Positions 15,889 to 24,630 of a stretch of 64,000 nucleotides of DNA are shown one piece after another. Origin of the DNA: Nodosilinea nodulosa PCC 7104 (GTDB lineage Bacteria; Cyanobacteriota; Cyanobacteriia; Phormidesmidales; Phormidesmidaceae); NCBI RefSeq assembly GCF_000309385.1, contig NZ_JH976537.1, positions 709,426 through 773,425 of the forward strand. The letters are read 5' to 3'. The translations under genes were made by a program, and so were the position numbers. Within the stretch, counting starts at the first letter, position 1, and each line of letters opens with the position of its first letter. The notes below the pieces were generated by a model. It saw nothing but the letters and a program-made list of their open reading frames with translations. It was not told the origin of the DNA and made no database searches.

Positions 15889-17802
15889 ATGTCCCTACGT
15901 TTTTCTGGTAAGCAAGCGTCCCTGGGTTCGCGGGCTGGCGCTACCGCCACTGGCCTAGTAACGATCGGCTGGGTGCTGCTGCAAAGCCTGATGCCGCTGC
16001 CCCCTGCTCTGGCTGATGCCAAACCCGACGGATTGACCTACGGCCAGTTTTTGCAAAAAATTGATCAGGGCCAGGTGCAAAAGGTAGACCTAGACGAAGC
16101 ACGGGGGATTGCCTACGTCACCCTGGATGGTGCAGCTAAAGACGCTGAACCTCAGCAGGTTGCGTTGTTTTCTGGAGAGCGCAACACAGATCTGATTCAA
16201 CGCCTGCGGGAAAACGATGTCGATGTTGAAATCCGCGATTCCTCTGGCAGTGGCGCCCTGGCCTGGTTGGCTACCAACTCGCTGCTGGCGCTCATTTTAA
16301 TTTTTGGGCTGCTGCTGCTGCTGCGGCGATCGGCGGCGGGGGCTGGCAACGCCATGAGCTTTGGCAAGTCTAAGGCCCGCTTTCAAATGGAAGCCAAAAC
16401 TGGCGTGGTGTTCGACGATGTCGCCGGTATCGAAGAAGCCAAGGAAGAACTGCAAGAGGTAGTCACCTTCCTGAAAAGCCCGGAGAAGTTCACCGCCATT
16501 GGGGCACGTATTCCCAAAGGGGTGCTGCTGATTGGCCAGCCGGGGACAGGTAAAACGCTGCTGGCTAAGGCGATCGCAGGCGAAGCCGGGGTGCCATTCT
16601 TCAGCATTTCTGGCTCTGAGTTTGTCGAAATGTTTGTGGGGGTGGGGGCGTCGCGGGTGCGCGATCTGTTCCGCAAGGCCAAGGAAAACGCCCCCTGCAT
16701 TGTCTTTATCGATGAAATCGACGCGGTGGGTCGCCAGCGGGGCGCGGGCATTGGCGGCGGCAACGACGAGCGCGAGCAAACCCTCAACCAGCTGCTCACC
16801 GAGATGGATGGGTTTGAGGGCAACAGCGGCATTATCGTGATCGCGGCCACCAACCGGGTGGATGTGCTGGACCTGGCCCTGTTGCGTCCGGGCCGATTTG
16901 ACCGCCAGGTGGTGGTCGATCTGCCCACCTATAAGGGGCGGCTGTCAATTTTAGAAGTGCACGCCCGCAACAAAAAAATTGAGCCCGATGTATCTCTGGC
17001 CGCTGTGGCGCGCCGCACCCCTGGCTTTTCCGGGGCGGAGCTGGCTAACCTGCTGAACGAGGCCGCCATTCTCACCGCCCGCCGCCGCAAAGAGGCCATG
17101 GGCATGGTCGAGATTGAAGACGCGATCGATCGCATCACCATTGGCCTCAGCCTTACCCCTCTGCTTGACAGCAGCCGCAAGCGCATGACCGCCTACCACG
17201 AGGTCGGCCATGCCCTGCTCACCACCCTGCTGACCCACTCCGACGAGCTGAACAAGGTGACAATCATTCCGCGATCGGGCGGCATCGAAGGGTTCACCCA
17301 GTCGTTGCCCAACGAAGACATCATCGACAGCGGCCTTTACACCCGAAACTGGCTGATCGATCGCATTACCGTAGCTCTGGGGGGCTTCGCCGCCGAGGCC
17401 GAGGTGTTTGGCGACGACGAAACCACCACCGGGGCCAGCGGCGACATTCAGCAGGTGAGCAACCTGGCCCGCCAGATGGTTACCCTCTACGGCATGTCTG
17501 AGCTTGGCCCAGTGGCCCTAGAGAGCATGGATAACCAGGTGTTTTTAGGCCGCAACCTGATGCCCCGCAACGAGGTGTCCGAAGAAATGGCCAGCAAAAT
17601 CGACGCCCAGGTGCGCGGCATTGCCCTATCGTGCCTCGATCGCGCCCGCGCCCTGCTGCGGGAAAACCGCGTTTTGATGGATCACCTGGTGGATGTGCTG
17701 CTGGAGCGCGAAACCGTCGATGGCGACGAGTTTCGCCAAATTGTCAGCCAGTACACCCAGATTCCTGAGAAGTTTTTGGTCAAGGCCGGGGCAACGTCCT
17801 AA
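15889..17802 (+). CDS. ftsH: ATP-dependent zinc metalloprotease FtsH
   Basis: Membrane-bound AAA+ protease that degrades damaged membrane proteins, in cyanobacteria notably photosystem II D1. 637 residues: an N-terminal membrane segment (~20-42), a lumenal/periplasmic domain (~45-120), a second membrane segment ([17 protein letters not shown], ~133-148), then the AAA module with Walker A GQPGTGKT (~217), Walker B IVFIDEID (~271) and the SRH region [19 protein letters not shown], and the protease domain with zinc motif HEVGH (~437) and the distal acidic ligand in TTTGASGD (~515). HEVGH rather than HEAGH is common in cyanobacterial members. I cannot tell which numbered paralogue this is. Confidence 0.97.
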   Translation: MSLRFSGKQASLGSRAGATATGLVTIGWVLLQSLMPLPPALADAKPDGLTYGQFLQKIDQGQVQKVDLDEARGIAYVTLDGAAKDAEPQQVALFSGERNTDLIQRLRENDVDVEIRDSSGSGALAWLATNSLLALILIFGLLLLLRRSAAGAGNAMSFGKSKARFQMEAKTGVVFDDVAGIEEAKEELQEVVTFLKSPEKFTAIGARIPKGVLLIGQPGTGKTLLAKAIAGEAGVPFFSISGSEFVEMFVGVGASRVRDLFRKAKENAPCIVFIDEIDAVGRQRGAGIGGGNDEREQTLNQLLTEMDGFEGNSGIIVIAATNRVDVLDLALLRPGRFDRQVVVDLPTYKGRLSILEVHARNKKIEPDVSLAAVARRTPGFSGAELANLLNEAAILTARRRKEAMGMVEIEDAIDRITIGLSLTPLLDSSRKRMTAYHEVGHALLTTLLTHSDELNKVTIIPRSGGIEGFTQSLPNEDIIDSGLYTRNWLIDRITVALGGFAAEAEVFGDDETTTGASGDIQQVSNLARQMVTLYGMSELGPVALESMDNQVFLGRNLMPRNEVSEEMASKIDAQVRGIALSCLDRARALLRENRVLMDHLVDVLLERETVDGDEFRQIVSQYTQIPEKFLVKAGATS

Positions 17803-18045
17803 GCTCAGATAGCGAATATATTCGAGGATCTTGCTGCTTTTTAAGGGTTTAGGCCCTGTGCCCCTACCTGAGGGTATCTTTTTTCCCAAAAATCTCCCTA
17901 AAATCTCTACCCTGCCTCTATCCCTGTGGGGTGATTCGGCTAGGGTAGCTAAATCGGTACAACTAGAGAGTTATGGCGAGGGGGCGCTGCGTTCAGCCAA
18001 TAGCGCCCCTAAGCCGACTTTCTCGTCCGACTTAGGAGACTGACC

Positions 18046-18381
18046 ATGAATTCTATTTTTGCCTGGGTACGTAATCTAGCGATCGCGCTTTCCTGCCTGT
18101 TGGTGTTGATGACTGCTACCCCTGCCTTGGCCATGGGCAGCACCCCTAGCCGCCCCGACCAGGGCACCGTTCAGCTCGACGGTGTATATAACGAGTCTGA
18201 GAAAGCCGTGCGACCCGAAAATGCGCTCGATGGCGATAAGGTCGCTGACCGCGCCAACAAGGGCCTAAACGAAGTGCAGAAAGATGCTGACACCAGCCAG
18301 ATGAACCACCCCGGCAACTCCAGCCAGGCCACCTCGCCCATGGAGCAAATCAAAGACGCCCTGAGCAGTGTAGCCAAGTAA
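18046..18381 (+). CDS. Small secreted protein of unknown function
   Basis: 111 residues with a clear signal peptide: a positively charged start, the hydrophobic stretch LAIALSCLLVLMTATPALAMG and an ALA-M cleavage site near residue 29. The mature part is hydrophilic and likely disordered or helical, rich in Asn, Asp, Lys and Gln, with no Cys. It resembles the many small exported stress-type proteins annotated in cyanobacteria as low-temperature-induced, but the match is weak and I do not name it. TTAGGAGACTGACC provides a strong ribosome-binding site. Confidence 0.75.
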   Translation: MNSIFAWVRNLAIALSCLLVLMTATPALAMGSTPSRPDQGTVQLDGVYNESEKAVRPENALDGDKVADRANKGLNEVQKDADTSQMNHPGNSSQATSPMEQIKDALSSVAK

Positions 18382-18512
18382 GCCTTAGCATTTCGCTCAG
18401 CATCTCGACAGACATTTCAACAGACCTTCCTGCCGCCGTTGGCCAGGGAGTAGCGCGGTAAACTAGGAGGGTTTTCTCCTGGAGCCGGCTACCCCGGCCA
18501 GCGGTATTTTCT

Positions 18513-19322
18513 ATGGCGCTTGCGATCGCAGACCTGATTTCCAAACTCGAAGCCTGGGCCGATCCCGTCTGGCAAGAAAGCTGGGACAACTGCGGCTGGC
18601 AGGTGCAGCCCGGCATTCTCGACCAACCTGCCCATGTGCTGGTCTGTCTCACCCCGACCCGGTTGGTGATGGCCGAAGCGCTGCGGCTGCGGGAGCAGGG
18701 CACCATGGTAAACCTGATTTTGGCCCACCACCCGCTGATTTTTAGCCCCCTTAAGGCCATTACCCAGGGCGACCCCGTGGGCGATATGGTGCGCCAGGCG
18801 ATTACCCACGGCATTGGCATTTACACCGCCCACACCAACTTTGACCAGGTGCAGGATGGCACCGCCGACCTGCTGGCCCAGGTGCTGCGATTGCAAAACC
18901 CAGAGCCGGTCGTGCCCACCCAGCCCGGCATTGGCTACGGGCGCGTGGGCGGTCTCCACCCAGCCCTAAGTCTGCAAAGCCTGCTGGATTTAATTCAGGC
19001 CAAGCTTGCGCCGCCGCAACTGATCTATTCTCCTGCCGCCAACCTGAATCAGACCATTAGCCGGGTGGCGGTGTTGGGCGGCAGTGGCGCTAGCTTTATG
19101 GGGGCGGTGGCCAAAACCGGAGCGCAGGCCTACCTAACCTCCGACTGCAAGTTTCACCAGTTTCAGGAAGGGCGCGATCGCAATCTGGTCCTCATCGACG
19201 CGGGCCACTACGCCACCGAGCGCCCCGCCTGCGCCCGCCTGGTGGAGATTGTGGCTGGGTGGGGGGCCGAATGGGCACAGCTCAGCACCCAGGACGAAGA
19301 TTTTCGCCAGTTTTGGGGCTGA
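18513..19322 (+). CDS. Nif3/YbgI-family dinuclear metal protein
   Basis: 269 residues of the Nif3-like hexameric metal-centre family (annotated in some databases as GTP cyclohydrolase 1 type 2 homologue; true activity unsettled). Features: LEAWADPVWQESWDNCGWQV at the N terminus, the metal-binding HHPLIF motif (~residue 71), a GIGIYTAHTNFDQ motif with the next ligands, VAVLGGSGASFM and a C-terminal HYATER with the last His and Glu. It is compact, without the inserted PII-like domain of the long forms. It ends 33 bp before the CHAT gene. Confidence 0.9.
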   Translation: MALAIADLISKLEAWADPVWQESWDNCGWQVQPGILDQPAHVLVCLTPTRLVMAEALRLREQGTMVNLILAHHPLIFSPLKAITQGDPVGDMVRQAITHGIGIYTAHTNFDQVQDGTADLLAQVLRLQNPEPVVPTQPGIGYGRVGGLHPALSLQSLLDLIQAKLAPPQLIYSPAANLNQTISRVAVLGGSGASFMGAVAKTGAQAYLTSDCKFHQFQEGRDRNLVLIDAGHYATERPACARLVEIVAGWGAEWAQLSTQDEDFRQFWG

Positions 19323-19355
19323 GACTATAGTTAGAGAAACTGCTCCAGCCCTAAC

Positions 19356-20192
19356 ATGCAAAAAATCCTCGTTCTTGCGGCGAACCCCAAAGATAGCAGC
19401 CGCCTGCGCCTCGACGAAGAGCTGCGCGATATCGAAGAAGGGCTGCGGCGATCGCGGCACCGCGACCAATTTACCCTCGCCCAGCGGCTAGCGGTTCGCC
19501 CCCGCGATGTGCAGAGGGCCATGCTCGAAGAAACGCCGCAGATCGTTCACTTTTCCGGCCACGGCGACGGGGCCGAAGGTCTGGTGTTTGAAGATGAAAC
19601 CGGGCAAGCCAAGCTGGTCTCTGGAACGGCCCTAGCCGGATTGTTTGAGCTATTTGCTGACTCCAACAACATCCCCGACCCGGTACACTGCGTGGTGCTA
19701 AACGGGTGCTATTCGGCGGTGCAGGCGGAAGCCATTGCCGAGCATGTGCCCTACGTGGTGGGCATGACCAGAGCGATCGGTGACAGAGCCGCGATCGAGT
19801 TTGCCGTTGGTTTTTACGATGCGATCGGGGCCGGACGCACCGTCGAGTTTGCTTTTAAGCTCGGCTGCGCTGCCATCTCAATGGCAGGCAATTCCGAAAA
19901 TGCCACCCCTATTCTCATCAACAAAAAGCCCGCCCCTCCCCCATCTCCCCCACCTTCCCCATCTCCTCAAATCCCCCAGGGCCGCACCGAACTCTACCAA
20001 TTCCTGCTCAACCTCCCAGATGCCCAGTTCAACCAGGTGTTGTTTGCCCTCAACCCGCCACCGGGCAACATTTCCCCTGCTCAAGCGCCCCGTGGACAGC
20101 GCGTACCCGAGCTGTTTACCTGGCTGGAGAGCATCGGCCCAGGGCTTGAGGCGCTCAGAACATCCCTGGAGAATCTTTTAGACCCTCGCTAG
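19356..20192 (+). CDS. CHAT-domain caspase-like protein with effector-associated domain
   Basis: 278 residues. Residues 1-180 are a CHAT (caspase-fold) protease-like domain: KILVLAANPKDSSRLRLDEE is its typical opening, the catalytic His lies in IVHFSGHGDG (~residue 69) and the Cys in VVLNGCYSA (~118). A Pro/Ser linker encoded by a C/T repeat follows, then a ~65-residue helical C-terminal unit (LYQFLLNLPDAQFNQVLFAL and a later ELFTWLESIGPGLEALR) matching the effector-associated domain (EAD1-like) that links conflict-system proteins by homotypic contacts. The NACHT gene begins 77 bp later. Proteolytic targets are unknown. Confidence 0.85.
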   Translation: MQKILVLAANPKDSSRLRLDEELRDIEEGLRRSRHRDQFTLAQRLAVRPRDVQRAMLEETPQIVHFSGHGDGAEGLVFEDETGQAKLVSGTALAGLFELFADSNNIPDPVHCVVLNGCYSAVQAEAIAEHVPYVVGMTRAIGDRAAIEFAVGFYDAIGAGRTVEFAFKLGCAAISMAGNSENATPILINKKPAPPPSPPPSPSPQIPQGRTELYQFLLNLPDAQFNQVLFALNPPPGNISPAQAPRGQRVPELFTWLESIGPGLEALRTSLENLLDPR

Positions 20193-20225
20193 CCCCTCCA
20201 GTAGAGCAGCCCAGACTGGAGGGGC
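20192..20225 (+). promoter_or_regulatory. Hairpin between CHAT and NACHT genes
   Basis: GCCCCTCCAGT (20192-20202) and ACTGGAGGGGC (20215-20225) form a perfect 11-bp stem with a 12-nt loop, starting on the CHAT stop codon. There is no T tract, so it may attenuate or protect the mRNA between two co-transcribed genes. Confidence 0.5.
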
Positions 20226-20269
20226 ACAACCGGGATTCACCACAGCGCAACATTGGCGTAGAGCAGTCG

Positions 20270-22276
20270 GTGGAGCACTCTAACCTGGTGACTGGCGACG
20301 GCAACCGTATCGACCAGTCGCGCACGATTAATAATTACTATGGGCTACCAGAGACTAAACCCGCCCCCACCCGCAACGACCGCAACGAGAAAACGCTAAT
20401 TGATGCGGTGTGGACCGAGGTAGACGATCGCCTGCGGCAGTCGCTGCACAATGCGATTTTGATTCGCCTGGATATGGCCGAGCAGCGCAGCCAGGTGAGC
20501 CGCCCGTGGGATAGTGAGCTGCGAACCGCCGATCAAAGCGCTAAAACCCTGCCCCCCAACACCCCCATTGCTGAGGTGTTTGATCGCCGTGATGTAGGCG
20601 GCAAGCTGCTTATTTTGGGCAACCCCGGTGCAGGTAAAACCACCACCATGCTCGACCTGGCGGCAACCCTGGTACAGCGGGCGAATGACGACCCAAGTGA
20701 ACCGATGCCCGTAATGGTGAACCTGTCGTCGTGGCAAAGCGCTAGGCAGAGCTTTACCGACTGGTTTTTGAATGAGCTAAAGCTGAAGTACGGCGTATCG
20801 GCCAAACTGGGGCAAACCTGGCTTCAGGAGAAAAAACTGCTGCCCCTGCTGGATGGCCTAGACGAACTGCCGCCCTCCCGCCAGGAACCTGTGGTGCAGG
20901 CCATCAACACTTGGCTGCAAACCACCGAAGAGGGAGCACCGCGCCTGCTGGTGTGTAGCCGCATGGAAGAATACGAACTCTACGCTAGCAAGCTCGACCT
21001 GAATGGAGCCATTTGCCTAAATCCGTTGACCGATGAACAGCTACAGGATTACTTGGCCTCCTTGCAAATGGAAGGCTTGTGGGAAAAGCTAAAACACGAC
21101 GACGACTTGCTAGGGCTGGTGCGGACCCCGCTGCTGCTGAGCGTGTCGATTTTGGCGAATGATGCAATCGATCTGGAGCAGTGGGAACAGCTAGACACCA
21201 CTCAAGAACGGCTCAATTATTTGCTTGATGCCTATATTATACGGCGGCTGCACGTGCTGATAAACAGCAAAAATAAGCAGCCCATCACACGACAAGTCAG
21301 ACATTGGCTAGTTTGGTTAGCACGCCAACTAGAAATCAATTCTCAAGATGAATTTTCGATCGAGGAAATGCAGCCCCACCTACTCTCAAACAGACTTCAG
21401 AGAATAAAGTATGTCTCCATGATAAGTTTCATCTATGGAATTAGCGTTACTGCTTTAGGATGCGTAGTTGCCGACCCAAGTTCTTCCATCTTATTGGGAA
21501 TATTATCGGGCACAGTAGCATGGATACTTGGATATACTAAGAAGCAAGATGTAATTCAATTTCTTGGAGGTATTACTTTATCAGGTTCTCGGATTGCAAG
21601 AATACTAGGGCATCTGCCAAGCTATTTATTATCAGCATTTGGCCGAGCCATAGTTACTGGTATATTGTCTACTATATATTTAGAATCATTGTTTATATTT
21701 GTGGTTTTGATTAAATCAGAGGGGAATATTTTCCACGCATTAAACTCGACTTATTTCGCAGTCGACAGCCCCCTACTATTACCAACAATTTACTCTAACC
21801 TCATTATCTCGACTATAGTTTCTCTATGTATGCTTGTTTTAGTTGAGATAGTATCCAATCTTGGAAAAGAGATAGACGTTCCCAAGTATCCGAATGAAGG
21901 CTTTTTTCGCTCCTTGTTAAATATTATTCCAGTTTTATTTTTGACCTTTGTATACTTTTTCGTCCTCGTATTCTTATTTTCAGTAAACCTCTTTAGTGAA
22001 TTAAATCTACCATTTTTTCAGTCCTTTTGTAAGATTTTTTTGGCTGTTCTCCCAAGCATAATTCTATTTGGAATATTTATGGGTGGCGGCATCGCTTGCA
22101 TGAAGCATTTCTCTCTTCGTCTCGTTCTTTACCGCACCAATGCCATTCCCTGGAACTATGCTCGCTTTCTCAACCACTGCACCGATCGCCTCCTATTGCA
22201 GCGCGTCGGCGGTCGCTATCGGTTCATTCACCGCCTGGTGCAGGAGCGCTTTGCCGCCATGCCGTTGACCAAGTGA
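20270..22276 (+). CDS. NACHT-type NTPase with C-terminal membrane domain
   Basis: 668 residues from a GTG; no other start codon lies upstream in frame. Residues 5-24 contain the VTGDGNRI...INNYYG pattern seen at the front of cyanobacterial effector-associated proteins. The NACHT NTPase domain has Walker A GNPGAGKTTT (~117), the LLPLLDGLDELPPS Walker B/GxxDE motif (~193) and a downstream winged-helix-like part (LLGLVRTPLLLSV). Residues ~375-615 hold about seven membrane segments encoded by strikingly AT-rich DNA, then the GC-rich tail LYRTNAIPWNYARFLNHC and RVGGRYRFIHRLVQERFA, a conserved ending of membrane NACHT proteins. Likely the signal-transducing partner of the CHAT protein. Confidence 0.85.
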   Translation: MEHSNLVTGDGNRIDQSRTINNYYGLPETKPAPTRNDRNEKTLIDAVWTEVDDRLRQSLHNAILIRLDMAEQRSQVSRPWDSELRTADQSAKTLPPNTPIAEVFDRRDVGGKLLILGNPGAGKTTTMLDLAATLVQRANDDPSEPMPVMVNLSSWQSARQSFTDWFLNELKLKYGVSAKLGQTWLQEKKLLPLLDGLDELPPSRQEPVVQAINTWLQTTEEGAPRLLVCSRMEEYELYASKLDLNGAICLNPLTDEQLQDYLASLQMEGLWEKLKHDDDLLGLVRTPLLLSVSILANDAIDLEQWEQLDTTQERLNYLLDAYIIRRLHVLINSKNKQPITRQVRHWLVWLARQLEINSQDEFSIEEMQPHLLSNRLQRIKYVSMISFIYGISVTALGCVVADPSSSILLGILSGTVAWILGYTKKQDVIQFLGGITLSGSRIARILGHLPSYLLSAFGRAIVTGILSTIYLESLFIFVVLIKSEGNIFHALNSTYFAVDSPLLLPTIYSNLIISTIVSLCMLVLVEIVSNLGKEIDVPKYPNEGFFRSLLNIIPVLFLTFVYFFVLVFLFSVNLFSELNLPFFQSFCKIFLAVLPSIILFGIFMGGGIACMKHFSLRLVLYRTNAIPWNYARFLNHCTDRLLLQRVGGRYRFIHRLVQERFAAMPLTK

Positions 22277-22284
22277 AAGCACTA

Positions 22285-22995
22285 CTACACATAGGCGCGA
22301 AAAAACGCTGTTAGCTCCCGCCAGGCCGCCTGAGCGGCAGCGGGATCGTAGGAAGCCCGCTCGTGGCAGAAAAAGCCGTGGTTGGCGTTGGGGTAAACCC
22401 TCAAGGTGTAGGCCTTTTTGTAGGCCTGAAACCGGGTTTCGATCTGCCGAATGCGATCGCGCCCAATATATGGGTCCTGGCCGCCAAAAAACAGCAGCAT
22501 CGGCACCGTAATATCTTTTATTGCCTCAATCCACTCGTCCAGCACCATGCCGTAAAAGGGGGCCACCGCCGCGATGTGCGGCGAAAAGCGGCAGGCGGAC
22601 AGAAACGTCAGCCCGCCCCCGAGGCAAAACCCCGTCACGCCGATGCGATCGGCATCCACTGCTGGGATGGCCCGGAGGTAGGCGATCGCAGCCCACAGAT
22701 CCTGCTCTATCGGCGGGCCAAAATCGAGGCGATACATTCTGGCCATCGCCGCGTCCACCTGGTCGTAGCCAAAGGTCGTGGGGGGCTGTTCGCGGTAGTA
22801 GAGGTCTGGGGCCAGCACCACGTAGCCCTCGCTGGCAATGCGAACCGCCACCTCTCGAATGTGGCTGGTCAGGCCAAACGCCTCCATCAGCAGCAAAACA
22901 GCAGGCAGGCAAGTGGCCGCCGTGGGTCGGCACAAAAAGGCGGGCATCGGCCCATCTGGGGCCGCAAGGGTCACATCAGCTGATTCGATTGGCAT
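22285..22995 (-). CDS. Dienelactone hydrolase-family protein
   Basis: 236 residues with an alpha/beta-hydrolase fold of the dienelactone hydrolase type. The nucleophile is Cys in RIGVTGFCLGGGLTF (~residue 117), the Asp in GGQDPYIG (~178) and the His in PNANHGFFCHERASYD (~210), the Cys-Asp-His triad of the family. The ATG at 22995 is used; a TTG five codons upstream is less likely. Real substrates in cyanobacteria are usually unknown. It converges with the NACHT gene (9 bp between stops) and its upstream neighbour is an AraC regulator on the same strand. Confidence 0.9.
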   Translation of the reverse strand: MPIESADVTLAAPDGPMPAFLCRPTAATCLPAVLLLMEAFGLTSHIREVAVRIASEGYVVLAPDLYYREQPPTTFGYDQVDAAMARMYRLDFGPPIEQDLWAAIAYLRAIPAVDADRIGVTGFCLGGGLTFLSACRFSPHIAAVAPFYGMVLDEWIEAIKDITVPMLLFFGGQDPYIGRDRIRQIETRFQAYKKAYTLRVYPNANHGFFCHERASYDPAAAQAAWRELTAFFRAYV

Positions 22996-23098
22996 GGTTG
23001 TTTCTAGCAAAACGTCTGGGCAAATCTGTGGTCAGCTTAGAAATTGGGCTGGCTCAGACGCTAGAAAAAAACCGCACACTTTTAGGACATTCCTGCGA

Positions 23099-24031
23099 TC
23101 AGCGTTGGCGAAACTGGCTGGGCGTAGCGCCGACAAAGCGTTTGAAGCACCGAGCTAGATGGCTTTGATCGCAAAAGCCGACCCGAGCGGCAATGTCCGC
23201 CAGGCCCAGCGGGCTGTGGCGCAGCAGCGACTGGGCGCGCTCCACCCGCTGCTTGAGAATGTACTGATGGGGCGTGATGCCCTCGCTTTGCTTAAACAGG
23301 CGGGCAAAGTAAGCCGGGCTAACCTGGGCGATCGCCGCCAGCTCCACCAGGGTCATGGGCTGGGGCAGGTGGGCTTCGATGTAGTCTTTCACCTGCGCCA
23401 GTTTTGCGGCAGACAGCCCGCCGCCATAGCTAGAGAGTTTGGGCTGGGTGGCGCAGTGGTGGCGCAGCAGGTGAATCACCAGGGCCGTGGTCAGGCTATC
23501 CACCAGCAGGTGTCCCCCCAGTCCCCCAGCGGTGACTTCGGCGGCGAGGGCAGCAACGGTGGCCTGAATCAGCGCGTCGGACCCGGTCATAAAGCGAGGC
23601 AGCAGCTCAATGCGATCGGGGTTTACCCAGTCCTGCCCCACCTGCCTGAGCAATTCGGGTTCCAGCGCCAGCACCATAAACCCAGCAGCGGTATCCCAGC
23701 TACAGCGGTGGGCTACCGCCGCCGGGATAATGGCAAAATCGCCTGCCCGCCGCCTTTCCGGGCTTCGTTTGCCGTCCAGCCAGCGATCGCCGGGGGCGCA
23801 AAGACCGGCTGTATCGGGGAGACCTAGGGCGATCGCATGGAGCCGGTGCTGGTGCTCCGCCGTCGAAAATCGGGGCTGCTGATACAGTTCCAGGTGAACA
23901 TTGCTCCAGCCCGTGCTAGAGAACACCGCAGACCTGGGCAGCAGCTGCTGGGCCGCATTTTGCTGCCGATGGTCGAGCACGGTAATCGACTCTGGCGCAG
24001 GCATCCCTGACTCGGCAAGGTCGCGTTTCAT
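23099..24031 (-). CDS. AraC-family transcriptional regulator
   Basis: 310 residues. The last ~100 form the two helix-turn-helix units of AraC/XylS regulators: AKLAQVKDYIEAHLPQPMTL, the first HTH (LVELAAIAQVSPAYFARLFK), HQYILKQRVERAQSLL and the second HTH (LADIAARVGFCDQSHLARCFKR in parts) ending in ATPSQFRQR. The N-terminal ~200 residues hold a cupin-like sensor (HQHRLHAIALGLPD, AHRCSW). It lies upstream of the dienelactone hydrolase on the same strand, 103 bp away, and may control it; the inducer cannot be guessed. Confidence 0.92.
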   Translation of the reverse strand: MKRDLAESGMPAPESITVLDHRQQNAAQQLLPRSAVFSSTGWSNVHLELYQQPRFSTAEHQHRLHAIALGLPDTAGLCAPGDRWLDGKRSPERRRAGDFAIIPAAVAHRCSWDTAAGFMVLALEPELLRQVGQDWVNPDRIELLPRFMTGSDALIQATVAALAAEVTAGGLGGHLLVDSLTTALVIHLLRHHCATQPKLSSYGGGLSAAKLAQVKDYIEAHLPQPMTLVELAAIAQVSPAYFARLFKQSEGITPHQYILKQRVERAQSLLRHSPLGLADIAARVGFCDQSHLARCFKRFVGATPSQFRQR

Positions 24032-24204
24032 GGCGGCAACTGAAGCCCTATTACAATAGATTTATCGTAAATTCATCCCGGTCAATTCGTCCTGGGGGCC
24101 AGTAGACGGCGGTATGCGTTTCTGGGCTATGGGCGATCGCTATAGGGCAATGGGGCTGGGGAGCCAGGGGAGTTAGAAGGTGGCTTGATTTCCGTTTGGC
24201 GGTG

Positions 24205-24432
24205 CTAGTCGTAGAGACGACAGCGGCTGAAGTCCACCTGCGGCCCGGTAGAGAGCTGCACCAGGCTGCGCCCAGCCGCTAGAGCCGCTTGGCTGGTCGG
24301 GTAGGTTTCACCATCGGTAAGGCTGGATAGTTCGGGGGTAATCACCCAACAGTGGTAGCCTGCGGCCCGATGGGTAACCGCCACCACCCAATCCGGGAAG
24401 GCGATGAGCACAGTTAAGCTTGGTTTGGTCAT
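24205..24432 (-). CDS. Small conserved hypothetical protein, 75 aa
   Basis: Starts MTKPSLTVLIAFPDWVVAV and ends RSLVQLSTGPQVDF, with a TSQAALAAGRSLV helix of the kind seen in small beta-alpha-beta cyanobacterial proteins. No signal peptide and no metal motif. Divergent from recA; the repeats and recA promoter lie between the two genes. Function unknown. Confidence 0.6.
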   Translation of the reverse strand: MTKPSLTVLIAFPDWVVAVTHRAAGYHCWVITPELSSLTDGETYPTSQAALAAGRSLVQLSTGPQVDFSRCRLYD

Positions 24433-24464
24433 GGGCCTGACCCCCTCTAGGTTGGAGGTTGAAT

Positions 24465-24533
24465 CTCATCTATCCAGCTCATCTATCCAGGCGGACTTAT
24501 CCATACAGACCGGATAACGACCTATCTGGATAA
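24465..24533. repeat. TATCC/GGATA box array upstream of recA
   Basis: CTCATCTATCCAG occurs twice in tandem (24465-24477, 24478-24490), followed by TTATCC (24497-24502), GGATAA (24512-24517) and GGATAA (24528-24533); TTATCC/GGATAA form a dyad. The array ends just before the recA -35, a place where a regulator could bind. Confidence 0.5.
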
Positions 24534-24540
24534 CTACCTA

Positions 24541-24568
24541 TTGCTATTGAGTGCAATTGTACTATACT
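24541..24568 (+). promoter_or_regulatory. recA promoter
   Basis: -35 TTGCTA (24541-24546), 16-bp spacer, -10 TATACT (24563-24568), 62 bp before the recA ATG. No match to the cyanobacterial LexA consensus spacing is visible. Confidence 0.55.
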
Positions 24569-24630
24569 AGTTCCCTAGAGACAACTGTCCCAGGGTTCAG
24601 GGGTCTTGTTCCTACCGTACCGAGGCGATT

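Noticed and set aside
24541..24600. LexA/SOS box at recA
   Set aside because: GTAC-(7)-GTTC spacing does not fit the cyanobacterial LexA consensus; no other dyad fits.
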